From DATDFB01 sp035276475 (GTDB taxonomy: Bacteria; Acidobacteriota; Thermoanaerobaculia; Gp7-AA8), in NCBI GenBank assembly GCA_035276475.1, contig DATELQ010000071.1, forward strand, positions 1 to 64,000: a DNA stretch of 64,000 bases, written 5' to 3'. This document shows positions 19,270 through 27,568 of the stretch, piece by piece. The position numbers were made by a program, and so were the translations under genes. Within the stretch, counting starts at the first letter, position 1, and each line of letters starts with the position of its first letter. The notes beneath the pieces were generated by a model. It saw only the letters and a list, made by a program, of their open reading frames with translations. It was not told the DNA's origin and did no database searches.

Positions 19270-19886
19270 GGCCGTTCCTGGAGAAGGTCGCCGCCGAGAC
19301 GCGCGAGTACGTGCAGTCGCTGCTCGACGAGAACCAGCGCCTCAGCAAGCTCGTGGCGGAGCTGGACGACCGCAACCGCGAGTTCACCGAGCGCTACGTC
19401 GAGATCGAGCAGCAGAACACGAACCTCGCCAACCTCTACGTGGCCAGCTACCAGCTGAACGGCACGCTGGAGCGCGAGCGCGTCGTCGGCGCGATCCAGG
19501 AGATCGTCATCAACCTCATCGGCTCCGAGGAGCTGGCCATCTGGCAGATCGACGAGGACCTCGACAGCCTCGCGCTCATCGGCTCGTTCGGCATCAACGC
19601 CCGCGAGTGGGCGGGCGTGCCGCTCGGCAGCGGCATCGTCGGCCACGTCGCCTACAGCGGCGAGCGCTACGTCGTCACCGAGTCGGACGCGCGGCCGTTC
19701 GGGCGCGAGCAGCACCTGACCGCGTGCATCCCGCTCAAGCTCGACGACAAAGTCATCGGCGTGATCGGCATCTTCCGCCTGCTGCAGCAGAAGCAGGGGC
19801 TGGAGCCGGTCGACTTCGAGCTGTTTGACCTCCTCTGCTCGCACGCGGCCACGGCGCTCTATTGCACGCGGGAGGTTGTGCAGTGA
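19266..19886 (+). CDS. Coiled-coil plus GAF-domain protein
   Basis: A 206-aa soluble protein starting at GTG. Residues about 5-65 form a charged coiled coil (EYVQSLLDENQRLSKLVAEL). Residues about 75-200 form a GAF domain (LIGSEELAIWQID...VPLGSGIVGHVAYSGERYVV...IPLKLDDKVIGVIGIFRLL). No enzymatic domain is present. In this operon it may be a ligand- or redox-sensing partner of the kinase. Four-base overlaps (GTGA) at both ends couple its translation to cheY and cheD. Confidence 0.85.
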   Translation: MRPFLEKVAAETREYVQSLLDENQRLSKLVAELDDRNREFTERYVEIEQQNTNLANLYVASYQLNGTLERERVVGAIQEIVINLIGSEELAIWQIDEDLDSLALIGSFGINAREWAGVPLGSGIVGHVAYSGERYVVTESDARPFGREQHLTACIPLKLDDKVIGVIGIFRLLQQKQGLEPVDFELFDLLCSHAATALYCTREVVQ

Positions 19887-20350
19887 CCGCGCTGCCCGTC
19901 ATCACCCGCGAGCGGCTGTATCTGCAGCCGGGGCAGCTCATCGTGTCGGCGCAGCCGGCGACGATCACGACGATCCTCGGCTCGTGCGTCGCGGTCTGCC
20001 TGTGGGAGCCGGCGCGCGGCATCGGCGGCATGAACCACTTCATGCTGCCGACGGGCAGCGGCCCGGCGGCGTCGTCGCCGCGCTTCGGCCCGGCGGCGAT
20101 GGAGCAGCTCATCGAGAAGATGCGCAACGCCGGCGCGCGCATGCCGCTCGTCCGGGCCCGCGTCTTCGGCGGCGCGTGCATGTTCGAGATGCCGGCGGCG
20201 GCGCAGCTCGGAAAGAAGAACGCCGAGATGGCCCTCGGCTTTCTGCAGCGCCGCGGCATCGAGGTCGTGCAGAGCGAAGTCGGCGGCACGCGCGGCCGGA
20301 AGCTCATTTTCAACACGGACGAGGGGACGGCATGTCTGACGTTGATCTGA
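19883..20350 (+). CDS. cheD: Chemoreceptor glutamine deamidase CheD
   Basis: A 155-aa protein with the CheD signature: catalytic Cys in LGSCVAVCLWEP (about residue 34), His in GGMNHFMLP, Thr/Gly-rich GGTRGRKLIFNTDEG. It deamidates Gln side chains on chemoreceptors. There is no cheC in the window. GGAGG precedes the GTG start, which overlaps the GAF gene's stop. Its last 19 bp overlap cheA. Confidence 0.92.
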   Translation: MTALPVITRERLYLQPGQLIVSAQPATITTILGSCVAVCLWEPARGIGGMNHFMLPTGSGPAASSPRFGPAAMEQLIEKMRNAGARMPLVRARVFGGACMFEMPAAAQLGKKNAEMALGFLQRRGIEVVQSEVGGTRGRKLIFNTDEGTACLTLI

Positions 20351-21861
20351 GCCTCGCCGACATCGAGGCGACGTTCGCGATCGAAGCGGCCGACGACGTG
20401 GCCGCGCTCGAGGCCGGACTCTTGGCGCTCGAAGACGTGCCCGACGACGCCGAGCTACGGCGCGAGCTGCTCCGCCGCGCGCACACGCTGAAAGGCAATG
20501 CCTCGATCGTCGGCCGCGACGCGCTGGCTGCGTTCGCGCACACGTTCGAGGAGCGCCTGCAGGAGCTCGACGTCGTCGACGCCTCCGTCATCGCCTCGCT
20601 CCTCGCCGGCGTCGACACGTTCCGCCGTTTGCTCTCCGGAGATGCGGTCGCGGAGATCGCCGCGCCGGCCGCGAACAAGCACATCCGCGTCGGCGCGGAG
20701 AAGCTGAACCGCATGCTCGACCTCGCCGGCGAGATCTCGATCGCGCGCGGCCGCGTGCAGCAGATCCTCGCCGCCGGCGCGTTCGACGAGCTTGTCGAAG
20801 TCGAGCGCCAGATCGACCAGCTCCAGGCCGAATTGCAGGAGCTGATCATGCGCGCGCGGATGGTGCCGGTCGGCCCGATGTTCCGCCAGTACGCGCGCAC
20901 GGTGCGCGACACCGCGGCGATGCACGGCAAGAACGCGCACCTGACCACGGTCGGCGACGACGTCGAGATCGACACCACCGCCGTCGAGCTCCTGCGCGAC
21001 CCGATCACGCACATGGTCCGCAACGCCATCGATCACGGCATCGAGCCCTCGGGCGAGCGCGTGGCCAAGGGAAAGTCGCCGGTCGGCCACATCACGCTCG
21101 CAGCGAAGCACGAGGCCGGGACGATCATCATCCGCGTCTCGGACGACGGCCGCGGCCTCGACCGCGGCGCCATCGGCGCGGACGACAGCGTCATCTTCGA
21201 GCCCGGATTCACGACCGCGAAGGAGGTCACCGACCTCTCCGGACGCGGCGTAGGGATGGACGTGGTGCGGCGCGGCATCGAGGCGCTGCGCGGCACGATC
21301 TCCATCGAGTCGGTGCCGGACGTCGGCACGACGTTCACGATCCGCCTGCCGCTCACTCTCGCCGTGATCGACGGCTTCGGCGTCGCCGCCGGCGGCGAGA
21401 CGTGGATCGTGCCGATGGAGAGCGTGGTGGAGTGCGTGGAGTTGGACGATCGGAGCGACGCCGCCACCGGCGTGATCCTGCTGCGGAACGAGATCGTGCC
21501 GTGGGTGCGGGTCAGTAGGGCCTTCTCCCCGCTCGCGGGGAGAAGGTGCCGCGAAGCGGCGGATGAGGGGCGCGAGCTTCCCAACGAACGCCCCTCACCC
21601 GGCCTTCGGCCACCCTCTCCCCGCGAGCGGGGCGAGGGCCCTACGCGCCGCGAGCACATCCTCATCGTCCACCACGACAACGTCCGCGCCGGCCTCGTCG
21701 TCGACGAGCTTTTCGGCGCCGCGCAGGCCGTCATCAAGCCCCTCGGCAGTTACTTCGCCGCCGTCCCCGGCATCGCCGGCTCCTCGATCCTCGGCAACGG
21801 GCGCGTCGCGCTCATCCTCGACGTCGCCACGATCATTCGCAACCTGCAGGAGAACGCATGA
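20332..21861 (+). CDS. cheA: Chemotaxis histidine kinase CheA, with in-frame palindromic insert
   Basis: A 509-aa kinase. Hpt (P1) domain about 1-105 with the phospho-accepting His51 in RAHTLKGNAS. The P2 domain is missing, and P1 leads directly into the dimerisation P3 (about 125-190). P4 catalytic domain with VRNAIDHGIE, SDDGRGLD and SGRGVGMDVV. P5 CheW-like domain from about 350. Residues about 395-437 (SPLAGRRCREAADEG... to ...SPRERGEGPT) are not CheA-like and are encoded by a 128-bp inverted-repeat element at 21516-21643 that keeps the frame open; CheA-like sequence resumes at REHILIVHHDN. The insert lies between strands of P5, so the protein may still fold. The start at 20332 overlaps cheD. 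Confidence 0.92.
   Translation: MSDVDLSLADIEATFAIEAADDVAALEAGLLALEDVPDDAELRRELLRRAHTLKGNASIVGRDALAAFAHTFEERLQELDVVDASVIASLLAGVDTFRRLLSGDAVAEIAAPAANKHIRVGAEKLNRMLDLAGEISIARGRVQQILAAGAFDELVEVERQIDQLQAELQELIMRARMVPVGPMFRQYARTVRDTAAMHGKNAHLTTVGDDVEIDTTAVELLRDPITHMVRNAIDHGIEPSGERVAKGKSPVGHITLAAKHEAGTIIIRVSDDGRGLDRGAIGADDSVIFEPGFTTAKEVTDLSGRGVGMDVVRRGIEALRGTISIESVPDVGTTFTIRLPLTLAVIDGFGVAAGGETWIVPMESVVECVELDDRSDAATGVILLRNEIVPWVRVSRAFSPLAGRRCREAADEGRELPNERPSPGLRPPSPRERGEGPTRREHILIVHHDNVRAGLVVDELFGAAQAVIKPLGSYFAAVPGIAGSSILGNGRVALILDVATIIRNLQENA
21516..21643. repeat. 128-bp palindromic element inside cheA
   Basis: Terminal inverted repeats of 25 bp with 23 matches (left TAGGGCCTTCTCCCCGCTCG..., right ending ...CGAGCGGGGCGAGGGCCCTA), with inner complementary stretches (GATGAGGGGCG against CGCCCCTCACC) and a small GGCCTTCGGCC hairpin. 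This has the look of dispersed intergenic palindromes seen in many GC-rich genomes. It has no stop in the cheA frame. Confidence 0.85.
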
Positions 21862-22331
21862 ACCAGTACCTCACCTTCTTCATCCGCGGCGAGGAGTACG
21901 CCGCCGGCATCCTTCGCGTGAAGGAGATCATCGAATTCGAGCGCGTCACGCGCGTGCCGGCCATGCCGGAGCACGTGCGCGGCGTCATCAACCTGCGCGG
22001 CGCCGTCCTCCCGGTCATCGACCTGGCCGCGAAATTCGGGCACGGCCCGAGCGAGCCGGCCCGCACGACGTGCATCGTCGTCGCGGAGACGAAGCTCGGC
22101 GCGGAGATGCTCACCGTCGGCGTCATGGCCGACGCCGTCTCCGAGGTCGTCGACATCGCCGACGACGCCATCGAGCCGCCGCCGTCGTTCGGCACCGGCG
22201 TCCGCGCCGACTTCCTGACCGGCATGGGCAAGTTCGACAACCGCCTCCTCCTCGTCCTCGACGTCGACCGCGTCCTCTCGCCGGTCGAGCTCCAGCAAAC
22301 CATCGACGCCGCCGTCGCGGCGGAAATCTGA
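21858..22331 (+). CDS. cheW: Chemotaxis coupling protein CheW
   Basis: A 157-aa CheW domain: LTFFIRGEEYAAGILRVKEIIEF, VRGVINLRGAVLPVIDLAAKFG, and a closing LLLVLDVDRVLS. It bridges receptor and CheA. It has a four-base ATGA overlap with cheA. The C-terminal tail (QQTIDAAVAAEI) is short and helical. Confidence 0.93.
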   Translation: MNQYLTFFIRGEEYAAGILRVKEIIEFERVTRVPAMPEHVRGVINLRGAVLPVIDLAAKFGHGPSEPARTTCIVVAETKLGAEMLTVGVMADAVSEVVDIADDAIEPPPSFGTGVRADFLTGMGKFDNRLLLVLDVDRVLSPVELQQTIDAAVAAEI

Positions 22332-22348
22332 GAAAGAAGGATTCACCC

Positions 22349-24088
22349 ATGCTTCAGCAGATCACTATCGGCAAACGTCTCTTCGCTGCCTTCGCCATCG
22401 CGCTCGCATTCGTCCTCGTCGTCGCCGGCGCCGGCCAGTGGGCACTCACGACCTCCGTCGACACCGCGGTGCAGGTGCTCACCGTCGACTTCGGCGTCAA
22501 CGCCGCCGCGAACGACGCGCAGATCGCCACGCTCGATCTCCGGCGCTTCGAGAAGGACTACTTCATCAACATCGGCGACAAGGAAAAGCAGACCGAGTAC
22601 CTCGCCAAGTGGAACGACACGCGGCAGAAGCTCGATCAGGAGCTCCAGAAGATCGAGAAGCTCGGCGCCGACGACCGCACGCACGAAGCCATCCAGCAGG
22701 TGCGCACCGACATGACGGAGTACATGACGGCGTTCCAGGCCATCTCGAAGGGGATCGACGCCGGGCAGATCAAAACCACGGCCGAAGCGAACAAGGAGCT
22801 GACGCCGTTCAAGGACCACATCCGCCGCATCGAGAGCTCGGTGCAGACGATCGATGACGAGTCGGCGAAGCGGATGGCGGAGAAGAAAAAGGTCATCACC
22901 TCGGTCGAGCAGAGCGCGCGGATGACCACGATGATCGTGGCCGCGCTGGCGCTCATCGTCGTCTTCCTGCTCGCCATCTCGATCACCCGCAGCATCACCC
23001 GTCCGATCGCCTCGGTGGTCGACATCGCCGAGAAGCTGGCCGAGGGCGACACCGATCAGCGCGTCGAGGTGCGCGGCAAGGACGAGACCGCGCAGCTCCT
23101 GGCCTCGATGAAGAAGATGATCGAGTCGAACGCGTCGATGGTCGCCGCCGCGTCGGCGATCGCCGACGGCAACCTCGGCGTCACCGTCAAGCCGCGCTCC
23201 GAGCGCGACACGCTCGGCCACGCGCTGGCGCGCATGATCGCCCGCCTCGTCGAGATCATCGGCGAGGTCCGCACCGCCGCCAGCTCGCTCGCCACCGCCG
23301 CGGGCCAGGTGTCCTCGACCGCGCAGTCGGTCTCCGCCGGCAATAGCCAGCAGGCCGCGGCGGTGCAGGAGACGACGGCGAGCCTCGAGCAGATGAACGC
23401 CTCGATCGCCCAGAACGCCGAGAACAGCCGGCAGACGCAGACGATGGCCAGAAAGGGCTCGAAGGACGCCGAGGAGAGCGGCAGCGCGGTGCGCGAGACC
23501 GTCGAGGCGATGAAGTCGATCGCCGAGAAGATCTCCATCATCGAGGAGATCGCCTATCAGACGAACCTCCTCGCGCTCAACGCCGCCATCGAAGCGGCGC
23601 GCGCCGGCGAGCATGGGCGCGGCTTCGCCGTCGTGGCCACCGAGGTGCGCAAGCTGGCCGAGCGGAGCCAGTCGTCGTCGCGCGAGATCAGCACGCTGGC
23701 CTCGACGAGCGTCCGCGTCGCCGACCGCTCCGGTGTGCTTCTCACGGAGCTCGTGCCGTCGATCCAGCGCACCGCGGAGCTCGTGCAGGACGTCACCGCG
23801 GCGTCGAACGAGCAGGCCTCCGGCGTCGCCCAGATCAATCAGTCGCTCGCCGAAGTCGACCAGGTCACGCAGCGCAACGCCTCCACCGCCGAGGAGCTCG
23901 CCGCGACCGCCGAAGAGATGGCCGCGCAGGCCGAGGGGCTGCAGAACCTGGTCAGCTTCTTCCGCATCAACGGCGAGCACCGCACCCCCGCGGCGCAGCC
24001 GCACGCCATGGTCCCGCCGCGCGCCGCCGCGGCCCCGAAACTGCCGCCGATGGCGGCGAAAACGATGTCCGACTTCCATGCTTTCTGA
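22349..24088 (+). CDS. Methyl-accepting chemotaxis protein
   Basis: A 579-aa receptor. Membrane segment 1 about 11-32, helical periplasmic sensor about 33-190 (four-helix or helical-bimodular type by pattern), membrane segment 2 about 191-212, HAMP about 212-265 (SITRPIASVVDIAEKLAEGD), then a long signalling domain with the hairpin tip EEIAYQTNLLALNAAIEAARAG. Possible methylation sites are Gln/Glu pairs in the flanking helices. It ends in a Pro/Ala-rich tail without the NWETF pentapeptide. AGAAGG precedes the ATG. It is the only receptor in the operon. Confidence 0.93.
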   Translation: MLQQITIGKRLFAAFAIALAFVLVVAGAGQWALTTSVDTAVQVLTVDFGVNAAANDAQIATLDLRRFEKDYFINIGDKEKQTEYLAKWNDTRQKLDQELQKIEKLGADDRTHEAIQQVRTDMTEYMTAFQAISKGIDAGQIKTTAEANKELTPFKDHIRRIESSVQTIDDESAKRMAEKKKVITSVEQSARMTTMIVAALALIVVFLLAISITRSITRPIASVVDIAEKLAEGDTDQRVEVRGKDETAQLLASMKKMIESNASMVAAASAIADGNLGVTVKPRSERDTLGHALARMIARLVEIIGEVRTAASSLATAAGQVSSTAQSVSAGNSQQAAAVQETTASLEQMNASIAQNAENSRQTQTMARKGSKDAEESGSAVRETVEAMKSIAEKISIIEEIAYQTNLLALNAAIEAARAGEHGRGFAVVATEVRKLAERSQSSSREISTLASTSVRVADRSGVLLTELVPSIQRTAELVQDVTAASNEQASGVAQINQSLAEVDQVTQRNASTAEELAATAEEMAAQAEGLQNLVSFFRINGEHRTPAAQPHAMVPPRAAAAPKLPPMAAKTMSDFHAF

Positions 24089-24911
24089 GACTCGCATCAC
24101 CACCCGCGATTTCCGGCGCTTCCAGGCGCTGGTGCAGAGCGAAGCAGGGATTTTCCTGTCCGACCAGAAGCGCGAGCTTCTGGTCGGACGCCTGGCGCCG
24201 CGGCTGCGCGCGCTGTCGCTGCCGACGTTCGCGGCGTACTACGACCGCGTCTGGAGCGATCGCGATGAGCTGGTGCGCATGATCGACGCCATCTGCACGA
24301 ACGAGACGCACTTCTTCCGCGAGCCGAAGCAGTTCGCGTTTCTCGAGCAGCATCTCTTGCCGGCGTGGCGCGCCGCCGCCGAGGCTGGGCATCGCGCCAA
24401 GCGCATCCGCGTCTGGAGCGCCGGCTGCTCGACGGGCGAGGAGCCGTTCTCGATCGCCATGTCGCTGTCGTGGCACCTGCCGGATTGGCAGAGCGAGATT
24501 CTCGCCTCGGACGTCTCGACGAAGGTGCTCGAGCGCGCCGCCGCCGGCATCTGGCCGCTCGAGCGCGCCGAGGAAATCCCGCCGCACTACCGCAAGACGT
24601 TCATGCTCCGCGGGCGCGGCGCGCAGGAGGGGAAGATGGCCGCGCGGCCGGAGCTGTCGTCGACGATCCGCTTCGCGCGCATCAATCTGAACGACGACGC
24701 CTATCCGTCGCTCGGCCGCTTCGACCTCATCTTCTGCCGCAACGTCCTCATTTACTTCGACGCTCCGTCGAAGACGCGCGTGATCGCGCGCCTGCTCGAC
24801 CGGCTCGAGACCTCGGGACATCTGTTTCTCGGGCACTCCGAGAGCCTCAATCAACACGACCGCGTGCGCGCCGCCGGCCCGACGGTGTACGCGCTCAAGG
24901 AAACCGCATGA
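24078..24911 (+). CDS. cheR: Chemoreceptor methyltransferase CheR
   Basis: A 277-aa protein: N-terminal helical domain (DFRRFQALVQSEAGIFLSDQKRELLVGRL) and SAM-binding domain with IRVWSAGCSTGEEPFSIAM, TNETHFFRE and FDLIFCRNVLIYFD. It methylates Glu residues of the receptor. The ATG at 24078 lies inside the receptor gene's last codons (11-bp overlap). Confidence 0.94.
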   Translation: MLSETRITTRDFRRFQALVQSEAGIFLSDQKRELLVGRLAPRLRALSLPTFAAYYDRVWSDRDELVRMIDAICTNETHFFREPKQFAFLEQHLLPAWRAAAEAGHRAKRIRVWSAGCSTGEEPFSIAMSLSWHLPDWQSEILASDVSTKVLERAAAGIWPLERAEEIPPHYRKTFMLRGRGAQEGKMAARPELSSTIRFARINLNDDAYPSLGRFDLIFCRNVLIYFDAPSKTRVIARLLDRLETSGHLFLGHSESLNQHDRVRAAGPTVYALKETA

Positions 24912-25927
24912 CTCCGCGCGAGCACGTTCTCGTCGTCGACGACTCCGCCGTCGTCCGCCAGGCTTTCTCGATGCTGTTGTCGAAGCAGTTCTCGATCGAC
25001 ACGGCCGCCGATCCGATCATCGCCGAGCGCAAGATCGCCAAGCGCCGCCCCTCGGTGATCGTTCTCGATTTGCACCTTCCCCGCGTCGACGGCTTCACGT
25101 TTCTGAAGCAGGTGATGCGCGACGATCCGATTCCCGTGGTGATCTGCTCGACGCTGGCGGCGCGCGGCAGCGAGACGGCCCTGCGCGCGCTCGAGGAGGG
25201 GGCGGTGGACGTGATTCTCAAGCCCGCCATCGGCGTGCACGACTTCATCGCCGACTCGACGGTGATGCTCTCCGACACGATCAACGCCGCCGCGCAGGCG
25301 CGCGTGTCCCGCCGCGTGGCCATGGGGCGCCGCCTCCCCCTCCCGCCTCCGCCCGCCCTCCCCGCCCCGCACATCGTGGCGATCGGCGCATCGACGGGCG
25401 GCACCGAGGCGCTGCGCGCGATCATCGAGTCGCTGCCGCCCGGCGCGCCGGGGATGGTGGTGGTGCAGCACATGCCCGAAGGGTTCACCGCGGCGTTCGC
25501 GCAGCGCCTGAACGCGAGCGCGCACGTGGAGGTGAAGGAAGCGGCGTACGGCGACGTGATCTCGCCGGGGCGCGTGCTGATCTCGCCGGGCAACAAGCAC
25601 ACGATGGTGCGCCGCTGCGGCACGCGCTACTACGCGCAGGTGACGGACGGCCCGCTGGTGTCGCGCCACCGCCCGAGCATCGACGTGCTGTTCCGCTCCG
25701 TCGCGCAGGCCGCCGGCGCGAGCGCGACAGGCGTGATCCTCACGGGGATGGGCGACGACGGCGCCGACGGCTTGGGCGAGATGCGCAGCGCCGGCGCGCA
25801 CACGATCGCGCAGGACGAGGCGACGTCGGTGGTGTTCGGCATGCCGAAGGAAGCCATCGCGCGGGGGGCGGCGGCGGAAGTGCTGCCGTTGGGAAGGATT
25901 GCGGGGGCGATTCTGGGGCGGGATTGA
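24908..25927 (+). CDS. cheB: Chemoreceptor methylesterase CheB
   Basis: A 339-aa two-domain protein: receiver (Asp54 in IVLDLHLP, Lys105 in LKPA), Pro-rich linker (about 143-153) and methylesterase domain with Ser162 (IGASTGGTEAL), His188 (VVQHMPEGF) and Asp284 (GMGDDGADG). All catalytic residues are present. The start overlaps cheR (ATGA). The 3' end, including the stop, is copied 3.6 kb further on as one arm of a 22-bp direct repeat. Confidence 0.94.
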   Translation: MTPREHVLVVDDSAVVRQAFSMLLSKQFSIDTAADPIIAERKIAKRRPSVIVLDLHLPRVDGFTFLKQVMRDDPIPVVICSTLAARGSETALRALEEGAVDVILKPAIGVHDFIADSTVMLSDTINAAAQARVSRRVAMGRRLPLPPPPALPAPHIVAIGASTGGTEALRAIIESLPPGAPGMVVVQHMPEGFTAAFAQRLNASAHVEVKEAAYGDVISPGRVLISPGNKHTMVRRCGTRYYAQVTDGPLVSRHRPSIDVLFRSVAQAAGASATGVILTGMGDDGADGLGEMRSAGAHTIAQDEATSVVFGMPKEAIARGAAAEVLPLGRIAGAILGRD

Positions 25928-25930
25928 ACG
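25909..25930. repeat. Left copy of a 22-bp direct repeat bounding an islet
   Basis: Twenty-two bases, GATTCTGGGG...TTGAACG, covering the last codons and stop of cheB and three bases beyond. An identical copy lies at 29537-29558. Confidence 0.85.
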
Positions 25931-25933
25931 TAG

Positions 25934-26908
25934 TCACACAATGAAGTCGGGGCCGTAGTTTTTGCCACCGCCCAGCGGCGTGCGCATCAGGGCCCGGGCC
26001 GGCGACGCCATCGTCAGCACCATCAGTCCGATCGTTTGATCGAGCGTCGCCTGGGTTCCGGTCCTCCATGCATTCTCGAGTCCCTGCAGAACGGCCCGGT
26101 AGGCGTCGTTGAACTTTTTGAGCGTTTGTCTCCCGTCAGGATCCCGATTGGGCCAGCCGTTCTGCGGGACTTTGGCCATCGGAAGCGTGGCCGGGAACGG
26201 CACCGGATCGCCGGTGAAGGTGAATCTGCCCGGCGGCGACTCGACGAGCATCTTTCCATGAAAGATCTCTCCGAATTTGTAGAAGTGCGCCGGTTCGCCG
26301 TTGAAGAACGGCGACACCGATGTCCCTTCTCCCTGCATGCGGATGCGCTCGATGGCCGTGAGCGCGTCAGCGGTGCTGGCCAACACCTTCAATTCCACCT
26401 GCGGGCTCGTGAGCTGACCGGCCGTCGACAACGCCGGATGCAGATTCGTCAACGCGTCACTGATGGCCTCATAAAACTTTCCGATGCTGGTGAACGTCTC
26501 CTCGAGGCGGAACAGCGCCAGCGGATGCTCCGGCTTCTCGATCTCCATGTAAACGTCGCCCACCGCTTCGATCGTCAGGCCGCTGAGATAGACCGTCAGC
26601 TCCGGACGGACGCCACCGGGCAGCGGACCGGGGTACTTCGGCGCCACGGATACGATCTGCGGCACTTCGCCGAGCCCCTTCAGCAAATTGCACATCAGAC
26701 CCATGTGGCCCATCTCGTCGCGGACGATGTGGCGCAGGTGCGTCAACGCGCGGCCGCTGTCGAGAATGGACCAGAAGGCGCAGAGATACGGAGGGATCGT
26801 GGAGAGCTCGAGCTCGATGGCAGCCTGCGCCGCCCGCTTCAGCCATGGCAGGTCGTGCCGCTCCTCCCGCATCAGTTCGACGATCGCCTGCGAACGCGGA
26901 TAGTCCAT
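25934..26908 (-). CDS. Ferritin-like protein (VioB/iminophenyl-pyruvate dimer synthase-type domain)
   Basis: A 324-aa protein. The N-terminal two thirds has the four-helix ferritin-like pattern typical of the VioB/IPDS-type family: IELELSTIPPYL (Glu34 a likely metal ligand), RDEMGHMGLMCNLL (Glu65, His68) and later LEETFTSIGKFYEAI and EPAHFYKFGEI with further Glu/His residues. Such a site could hold a di-iron centre. Family members include enzymes coupling tryptophan-derived imines, but many are uncharacterised. The ATG at 26908 has GAGGTG five bases upstream and lies just after the membrane-protein stop. It is the last gene of the mau-like operon. A function in maturing the Cys-rich partner is speculation. 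Confidence 0.75.
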   Translation of the reverse strand: MDYPRSQAIVELMREERHDLPWLKRAAQAAIELELSTIPPYLCAFWSILDSGRALTHLRHIVRDEMGHMGLMCNLLKGLGEVPQIVSVAPKYPGPLPGGVRPELTVYLSGLTIEAVGDVYMEIEKPEHPLALFRLEETFTSIGKFYEAISDALTNLHPALSTAGQLTSPQVELKVLASTADALTAIERIRMQGEGTSVSPFFNGEPAHFYKFGEIFHGKMLVESPPGRFTFTGDPVPFPATLPMAKVPQNGWPNRDPDGRQTLKKFNDAYRAVLQGLENAWRTGTQATLDQTIGLMVLTMASPARALMRTPLGGGKNYGPDFIV

Positions 26909-26915
26909 GATCACC

Positions 26916-27479
26916 TCAGGCCAGGGAGTGGCTCAGAAAGAGCGTTCCGGCGGCGACGAGCAGGAGCGCGGAGAGCGACTGGATGAGCGGTCGCCGCCGC
27001 AGAAGACGTTCCAGACGATGGCCATTCGTCTTCGTCGACAACAGCGCCAGCAATGGGATGGTGAAGGCCAGACCGTAGGCCAAGCCGCTCCACCACGACG
27101 CAAAGCCGAGCAGCCCCAGAATCATCGCGCCCCACGTCAAGGCAGCGACGCGGAACGTCGTGACTACGAGACCGGTATCCGCTCCCCACGCCGCGGCCAC
27201 GGCGGTCACGCCATGCTTGCGCAGCAGGGACTTCTTCGCCTGCCGCGCCATGCCCAGGAGGCAGTAGCGTTTTCGGCGCAGCGAGATGACATCGAGCAAT
27301 GCCAGGGCAAAGAGGCAGACCGCCGCGGCCACCGCACGCCAATGCAGCGGGACGGCGAGCTGCCGTACGCCCGCACCAGCGAGCGCGGACAACGCGAAGA
27401 CGGCCGTCGCAGCAGCGACGAAGGCAACGGCGAAGGCCGCCATTACCCGCATGCGCACGCCGAGCGAAGACCCTTGCAC
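26916..27479 (-). CDS. Polytopic membrane protein of the mau-like operon, possibly interrupted at its start
   Basis: From GTG 27479 the protein is 187 aa with about five membrane segments (for example MAAFAVAFVAAATAVFALSALAG, AVAAAVCLFALALLDVI, LTWGAMILGLLGFASWWSGLAYGLAF). The phrase AAAWGADTGLVVTTFRVA is a short polar break between segments. I do not recognise the family with certainty; in mau clusters a membrane protein, MauF, accompanies mauEDA. The same frame is open upstream to a GTG at 27575 that overlaps the preceding stop, but a TGA at 27513-27515 separates the two parts. The upstream 20 codons are hydrophobic (LSASIVLAASAGLTQLASP), so the original protein was probably about 32 residues longer. 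Confidence 0.65.
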   Translation of the reverse strand: MQGSSLGVRMRVMAAFAVAFVAAATAVFALSALAGAGVRQLAVPLHWRAVAAAVCLFALALLDVISLRRKRYCLLGMARQAKKSLLRKHGVTAVAAAWGADTGLVVTTFRVAALTWGAMILGLLGFASWWSGLAYGLAFTIPLLALLSTKTNGHRLERLLRRRPLIQSLSALLLVAAGTLFLSHSLA

Positions 27480-27568
27480 GAAGGGTCCCAGAGTTCCCTG
27501 AAACGAGACGCCTCAGGGACTGGCCAGTTGCGTGAGCCCGGCCGACGCAGCGAGAACGATGGAAGCGC

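Noticed and set aside
22343..24103. Long open frame of nearly 590 codons on the strand opposite the chemoreceptor gene
   Set aside because: It is rich in Arg, His, Asp and Leu with no domain pattern, and it mirrors the GC-rich codon structure of the receptor gene. The plus-strand reading has clear receptor domains.
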